The translations under genes were made by a program, and so were the position numbers. Below the pieces are notes generated by a model. It made no database searches, had not been told where the DNA came from, and saw only the letters and a list, made by a program, of their open reading frames with translations. A DNA stretch of 12,500 bases from Penaeus vannamei. Lineage: Eukaryota > Arthropoda > Malacostraca > Decapoda > Penaeidae. Below are positions 8,201 through 12,500 of this stretch, piece after piece. Positions within the stretch are counted from its first letter, which is position 1. Every line of letters begins with the position of its first letter. The stretch covers positions 44,394,282 to 44,406,781 of the forward strand of contig NC_091555.1 in the NCBI RefSeq assembly GCF_042767895.1, read 5' to 3'.

Positions 8201-9012
8201 GGAAAAAAGAGTCGACCGAGCGAGTCACGGAGACGAGATGGAGTCAAGGAAACGAGATTGAGAAGACGATGAGTTGGGTTTATGAGGACTGAGTTGAGTC
8301 ATCAGATCGCCAGACAGAGTCCGGTAGACGCTTGAACGAGACTCTGAGAGACGGTTGAGCCAGATGGTTCGACGAGTCAGGCAGTAGGTCGATCGGTCGA
8401 GTCAGGGAATCGGTCTGCGAGTCAGGAAGAGAGAGAGGACTGATCTCATTAGCAAAATACGACCATTAATTGACAGTAAAAAAAAAAAAATAAAAGAAAA
8501 AAATAAAGAAAAATACATTAAGGCAATTGACAGAAAAAAAAAGAAAAGAGAAAGATACATTAAGGCAATTTATCTCGATTCATCAACTCACGTAAACAAC
8601 ATGATGGAATAAATTAAGTAAACAAATTGATTGATCGAAACAGGTAAAGAAGTCGATTCATCACGCAAGGTAAATGAAGAAACTGATCGAGACGGAAAAA
8701 ACAAATGATTTAGGCAAACAAGTCGACTAATCGGGTCAGGAAAATAAGCAGATAGACATATTGAGGTAAACGAGACTTAATTAGTTAGATAAACTAGCTT
8801 AATCGAGTTAGATACACGAAATGGTTGAAAGAATCAGTTAGAGAGAGGACTGATTGAGTCTGATAAACAAAGTCTTTTGGATCGACTCAGCAAACGAGAT
8901 GAGTCACCTATTGAGTCAACGGAAGGCATTGGTTGAACCGAGTCAGTTTGACCGAGGCAGGGAAACAAGACGACTCAGGCAGGTAAGTCACTGGATGAAC
9001 TCAGGTAAAGGA
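8200..9012. repeat. Decayed GAGTC/CAGGTAAAC repeat field, right flank of main array
   Basis: GAGTC, GAGTCAGG, GGTAAACGAG and GACTGA words recur without strict spacing, becoming more AT-rich to the right. It resembles 4020-4235. No gene or RNA gene is visible in these 800 bases; the open frame from 8854 starts in decayed repeat and runs into the T/A-rich array. Confidence 0.75.
8478..8571. repeat. A-rich tract with a 42-bp direct duplication
   Basis: TACATTAAGGCAATT occurs at 8514 and again at 8556, each copy associated with long A/G-rich runs; AATTGACAG followed by A runs also occurs at about 8468. This is a small local duplication within the decayed field. Confidence 0.8.
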
Positions 9013-9029
9013 GATGCCAGGTTCCTTGT

Positions 9030-9398
9030 TTTATATTTTGTTTTATTTTATTCTATTTTATTTTTACTTTTTTATTTTATTCTTTTATTTTTATTTTTAT
9101 TTTATTCTATTTTATTTATACCGTTTTGTATTTTATTCTATTTTATTTTTACTTTTATATTTTATTCTATTTTATTTTTACTTTTTTCATTATTCTATTT
9201 TATTTTTATTTTTATTTTATTCTATTTTATTTTTATTTTCATTTTATTCTATTTTATTTTTACTTTTTTTATATTATTCTATTTTATTTTTACTTTTTTT
9301 TATCTTATTCATTTTTATTTTTACTTCTTTTATTTTATTCTACCTATTCTACCTCTACTTTTTATTTTATTATATTTATTCATTTACTTATTTTTTAC
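9030..9398. repeat. T/A-rich minisatellite built on TTCTATTTTATTTTTA
   Basis: The word TTCTATTTTATTTTTA or a close variant recurs from about 9051 to 9290 at roughly 25-55 bp spacing, separated by TTTTAT and CTTTTTT words. Open frames read Phe/Leu/Ile/Tyr strings in all three plus phases, which rules out a coding reading. GAGTCAGGTAAA-type repeat lies on both sides (8990-9010 and 9520-9535), so this array grew or was inserted within the older field. Confidence 0.93.
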
Positions 9399-9399
9399 T

Positions 9400-9665
9400 T
9401 CAGCCTTCCCTTGTCAATCCTACAGTCATTCCCATCACGAGAAAAGGTACATCAACTTGATCCTTATAGAGTTGGATAAAGCAGCTGATCGATCGAAGTG
9501 GATAAACGACATAATTGATCCGAGTCAGGTAAATGGGCCGCTTGATTGAGTACACCTGATTACCATAGGACAGGTGACACCACTTCCACTTAGCCAGTTG
9601 AACCCGGAAATGACACTGACATTTTCCCACAAGGATTATGACAGCTCTTTATGACACGGAATTCA
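9400..9665. other. Complex-sequence island, no gene supported
   Basis: About 260 bases of balanced composition, the least repetitive part of the window. A piece of the GAGTCAGGTAAA field lies within it at about 9520-9535. The part 9545-9660, starting near TGAGTACACCTGATTACC, shows no tandem structure. A 76-codon minus-strand frame crosses it with normal composition, but I recognise no family and see no convincing splice-site pair. It could be a fragment of a dispersed element or plain unique DNA. Confidence 0.5.
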
Positions 9666-9679
9666 TTATTTATAAAAGA

Positions 9680-10895
9680 GGAAGGAGGGAAGATTGGAGG
9701 TAGAGGTTGATGATGGAGGAATTGAAGGAGAGAGATTGACGGAAAAAGGAAACAGAGGGAATGGAGGAAGGGAAAGAAAAAAGGAGATGCAACAGAATGG
9801 AGAAAATAGAGGTGAAGAGAGATGATGAAGGAGGAATTGACGGAAAGAGGAAACAGAGGGGAAGAAGGAGGGAAAGAAAAGGAAATGCAACAGAATGGAG
9901 AAAATAGAGGTGACGAGAGATGATGAAGGAGGAATTGAAGGAGAGTGATTGACGGAAAGAGGAAACAGAGGAAATGGAGGAAGGGAAAGAAAAAAAAGAG
10001 AGAATAAAGGAGATGCAATAGAATGGAGAAAATAGAAGTGAAGAGAGATGATGAAGGAGAATTGAAGGAGAGAGATGACGGAAAGAGGAAACAGAGGGAA
10101 TGGAGGAAGGGAAAGAAAAAAGGAGATGCAACAGAATGGAGAAAATAGAGGTGAAAAGAGATGATGAAGGAGGAATTGACGGAAAGAGGAAACAGAAGGA
10201 ATGGAGGAAGGGGAAGAAAAAAGGAGATGCAACAGAATGGAGAAAATAGAGGTGAAAAGAGATGATGAAGGAGGAATTGACGGAAAGAGGAAACAGAAGG
10301 AATGGAGGAAGGGGAAGAAAAAAAGGAGAGAATAAAGGAGATGCAACAGAATGGAGAAAATAGAGGTGAAGAGAGATGATGAAAGATAATTGAAGGAGAG
10401 AGATTGACGGAAAGAGGAAACAGAGGGAATGGAGGAAGGGGAAGAAAAAAAAGAGAGAATAAAGGAGATGCAACAGAATGGAGAAAATAGAGGTGAAGAG
10501 AGATGATGAAGGAGAATTGAAGGAGAGAGATTGACGGAAAGAGGAAACAGAGGGAATGGAGGAAGGGGAAGAAAAAAAGGAGAGAATAAAGGAAATGCAA
10601 CAGAATGGAGAAAATAGAGGTGAAGAGAGATGATGAGGGAGGAATTGAAGGAGAGACATTGACGGAAAGACGAAACAGAGGGAATGGAGGAAGGGAAGAA
10701 AAAAAAGGAGAGAATAGAAGAGATGCAACAGAATGGAGAAAATAGAGGTGAAGAGAGATGATGAAGGAGAATTGAAGGAGAGAGATTGACGGAAAGGGGA
10801 AACAGAGGGAATGGAGGAAGGGGAAGAAAAAAAGGAGAGAATAAAGGAGATGCAACAGAATAGAGGAAGACAAAAGAAGTGAGAGGAGAGAAGAG
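9680..10895. repeat. Purine-rich minisatellite, 10 units of about 98-128 bp
   Basis: GATGATG marks units at about 9709, 9821, 9919, 10047, 10160, 10261, 10375, 10502, 10629 and 10757; spacings are 112, 98, 128, 113, 101, 114, 127, 127 and 128. Each unit has GAATTGA, TTGACGGAAAGAGGAAACAG, GGAATGGAGGAAGGG, GATGCAACAGAATGGAG and AAAATAGAGGTGA. Length varies by presence of GGAGAGAATAAA and of AAGGAGAGAGATTGA. The longer 127-128-bp units cluster at the right end. Minus-strand frames of 352-448 codons give Phe/Ser/Leu/Pro repeats in three phases and are not credible genes. Confidence 0.95.
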
Positions 10896-11047
10896 AAGGG
10901 AAAGGTATATTTTTTTTCTATACTTTTGGAAATCAAAATAAAGAGTAAATAAAACCATCGATAATAGATCTAACACTTAAAAGCATCTCACGTGAGTTCT
11001 TGCGTGTATCAACACTACATAAATAACCAATTTTCATAGGACGCCCT

Positions 11048-11048
<1 letters not shown>
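10896..11048. other. AT-rich spacer, no gene seen
   Basis: Unique-looking sequence between the purine array and a long T run. An AATAAAG word near 10938 is not backed by any coding sequence. Confidence 0.5.

Positions 11049-11090
<42 letters not shown>
11049..11090. repeat. Run of 42 T
   Basis: Uninterrupted homopolymer. If it is the poly(A) tail of a minus-strand retroposon, the body would lie to the right, but no SINE or LINE promoter or tail family is recognisable and no clear target-site duplication flanks it. Confidence 0.97.
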
Positions 11091-11093
<3 letters not shown>

Positions 11094-11307
11094 CCGTCCG
11101 TTCTCCCGATAACTAGTTAATAAAGTCTTTGATATTGATGAATTTCGAATTAACTCTTCATGTTTTTTTTCCTACTCAATAAGAAAAAAAAAAAATATCG
11201 GTGAATATACATTTTTTTTTCTTTTTTAAATCAAAGGTCGGATTCGCTAATCAACTTCCACTCAAAACTGCAATTTCTACGTTGAATTTTTTTTAAAATC
11301 CGGACGC
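11091..11307. other. AT-rich spacer, no gene seen
   Basis: About 215 bases with several short A or T runs; no tandem repeat or coding signal. Confidence 0.5.
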
Positions 11308-11427
11308 GGGGGGGGGTTGGCGGGGGAGTGGCCGGATGTCGAGGTTCGTTTTACGCAGTTACCCGTTAATTCGGATACGGAAGCAAGGCGAGGAGTGGCG
11401 ATACGGGAGGGGGGGAGGGGGGGGAGG
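11308..11427. other. Two G-rich blocks on the plus strand
   Basis: A run of nine G at 11308-11316 is followed by GG and GGGGG within 15 bases. A second block at 11405-11427 has G runs of 3, 7 and 8 split by single A. Both can in principle fold as G-quadruplexes, since runs of seven or eight can supply two tracts each. The 62-codon open frame starting at 11336 crosses the second block and enters the 26-bp array; I do not regard it as a gene. Confidence 0.8.
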
Positions 11428-11454
11428 CGAGTGGGTGAGTGAGATGTCTAGCAT

Positions 11455-12500
11455 AGCGAGTCGAGTGAATGAGTCTAGTGAACCAACTGAGTCAATGAGT
11501 CTAGCGAACCAGCTGAGTCAATGAGTCTAGCGAACCAGCTGAGTCAATGAGTCTAGCGAACCAGCTGAGTCAATGAGTCTAGCGAACCAGCTGAGTCAAT
11601 GAGTCTAGCGAACCAGCTGAGTCAATGAGTCTAGCAAACCAGCTGAGTCAATGTCTAGCGAGACAGCTGAGTCAATGAGTAGCGAATCAGCTGAGTCAAT
11701 GAGTCTAGCGAACCAGCTGAGTCAATGAGTCTAGCGAACCAGCTGAGTCAATTAGTCTAGCGAACCTGCTGAGTCAATGAGTAGCGAGACAGCTGAGTCA
11801 ATGAGTCTAGCGAACCAGCTGAGTCAATGAGTCTAGCGAACCAGCTGAGTCAATGAGTCTAGCGAACCAGCTGAGTCAATGAGTCTAGCGAACCAGCTGA
11901 GTCAATGAGTCTAGCGAACCAGCTGAGTGAAAGAGTAGCGAACCAGCTGAGTCAATGAGTCTAGCAAACCAGCTGAGTCAATGAGTAGCGAACCAGCTGA
12001 GTCAATGAGTAGCGAACCAGCTGAGTCAATGAGTAGCGAACCAGCTGAGTCAATGAGTCTAGCGAACCAGCTGAGTCAATGAGTCTAGCGAACCAGCTGA
12101 GTCAATGAGTCTAGCGAACCAGCTGAGTCAATGAGTCTAGCGAACCAGCTGAGTCAATGAGTCTAGCGAACCAGCTGAGTCAATGAGTCTAGCGAACCAG
12201 CTGAGTCAATGAGTAGCGAACCAGCTGAGTCAATGAGTCTAGTGAACCAGCTGAGTCAATGAGTCTAGCAAACCAGCTGAGTCAATGAGTAGCGAACCAG
12301 CTGAGTGAAAGAGTAGCGAACCAGCTGAGTCAATGAGTAGCGAACCAGCTGAGTCAATAAGTCTAGCGAACCAGCTGAGTCAATGAGTCTAGCGAACCAG
12401 CTGAGTCAATGAGTCTAGCAAACCAGCTAAGTCAATGAGTCGAGTCAACGAGTCTGGCGAACCAACTGAGTCAATGAGTAGCGAACCAGCTGAGTCAATA
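11455..12500. repeat. 26/24-bp minisatellite, 40 units, running off the window
   Basis: The unit is GAGTCTAGCGAACC followed by AGCTGAGTCAAT (26 bp); a variant lacking CT (GAGTAGCG) is 24 bp. I count 40 occurrences of the CTGAGT position from 11487 to 12490. TGAGTCA is intact in 37; the exceptions are TGAGTGA at about 11924 and 12302 and TAAGTCA at 12428. CAGCTG is intact in 36. The array has not ended at the window edge. It shares GAGTC with the main array but not its longer unit. Confidence 0.97.

Noticed and set aside
8854..9549. 231-codon plus-strand open frame with a long hydrophobic middle
   Set aside because: The hydrophobic part is the T/A-rich array, whose codons read Phe/Leu/Ile/Tyr in any phase; both ends are decayed repeat or spacer.
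9590..10976. Minus-strand open frames of 352-448 codons rich in Phe, Ser, Leu and Pro, superficially membrane-like
   Set aside because: They are translations of a purine-rich minisatellite and appear in all three phases, with repeat-patterned residues.

Overview
This window looks like non-coding, repeat-dominated DNA from a eukaryote. I found no protein-coding gene, tRNA, rRNA, recognisable transposase or reverse transcriptase, or CRISPR array that I can support. The long open frames cross tandem or low-complexity repeats and have repeat-shaped translations, so I treat them as by-products of the repeats. The mix of very long AT, CA, GACA and CT microsatellites, long T runs and several unrelated minisatellites fits an invertebrate with a microsatellite-rich genome. 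A decapod crustacean is my best guess, but that is inference with low confidence, because no gene is present to place it.

Layout. 1-345 is polypyrimidine. 487-735 is a short CT-rich minisatellite. 885-1260 is a compound microsatellite including 34 uninterrupted AT units. 1366-2552 is a very homogeneous 51-bp minisatellite: 21 regular units, then two units carrying a 10-bp insertion. 2641-2958 is a decayed repeat of about 65 bp, followed by a T run. 3055-3365 holds three copies of a T-tailed repeat. 3366-3990 is AT-rich with A-rich and CA-rich simple sequence.

4236-8200 is the main feature: about 53 units of 71, 74 or 79 bp, nearly all with a perfect CACGTG-centred palindrome. It is flanked on both sides (4020-4235 and 8200-9012, with a remnant near 9500-9545) by older, degenerate GAGTC- and CAGGTAAAC-rich sequence that looks like the decayed parent of the array. 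A T/A-rich pentamer-like array (9030-9398) sits inside that decayed sequence. 9400-9660 is the most gene-like island of complex sequence but shows no coding signal. 9680-10895 is a purine-rich minisatellite of about 98-128 bp per unit. 10900-11440 contains a run of 42 T and two G-rich blocks. 11455-12500 is a 26/24-bp minisatellite of 40 units with a repeated TGAGTCA motif; it runs off the end of the window.

How the parts relate: the large array, its decayed flanks and the terminal 26-bp array share the GAGTC word and may be branches of one satellite family. Young homogeneous arrays with decayed edges suggest repeated local expansion and ageing. Two arrays present dense copies of sequences that match known bHLH-type (GTCACGTGAC) and bZIP-type (TGAGTCA) binding sites. 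Whether that has any function cannot be told from sequence alone.
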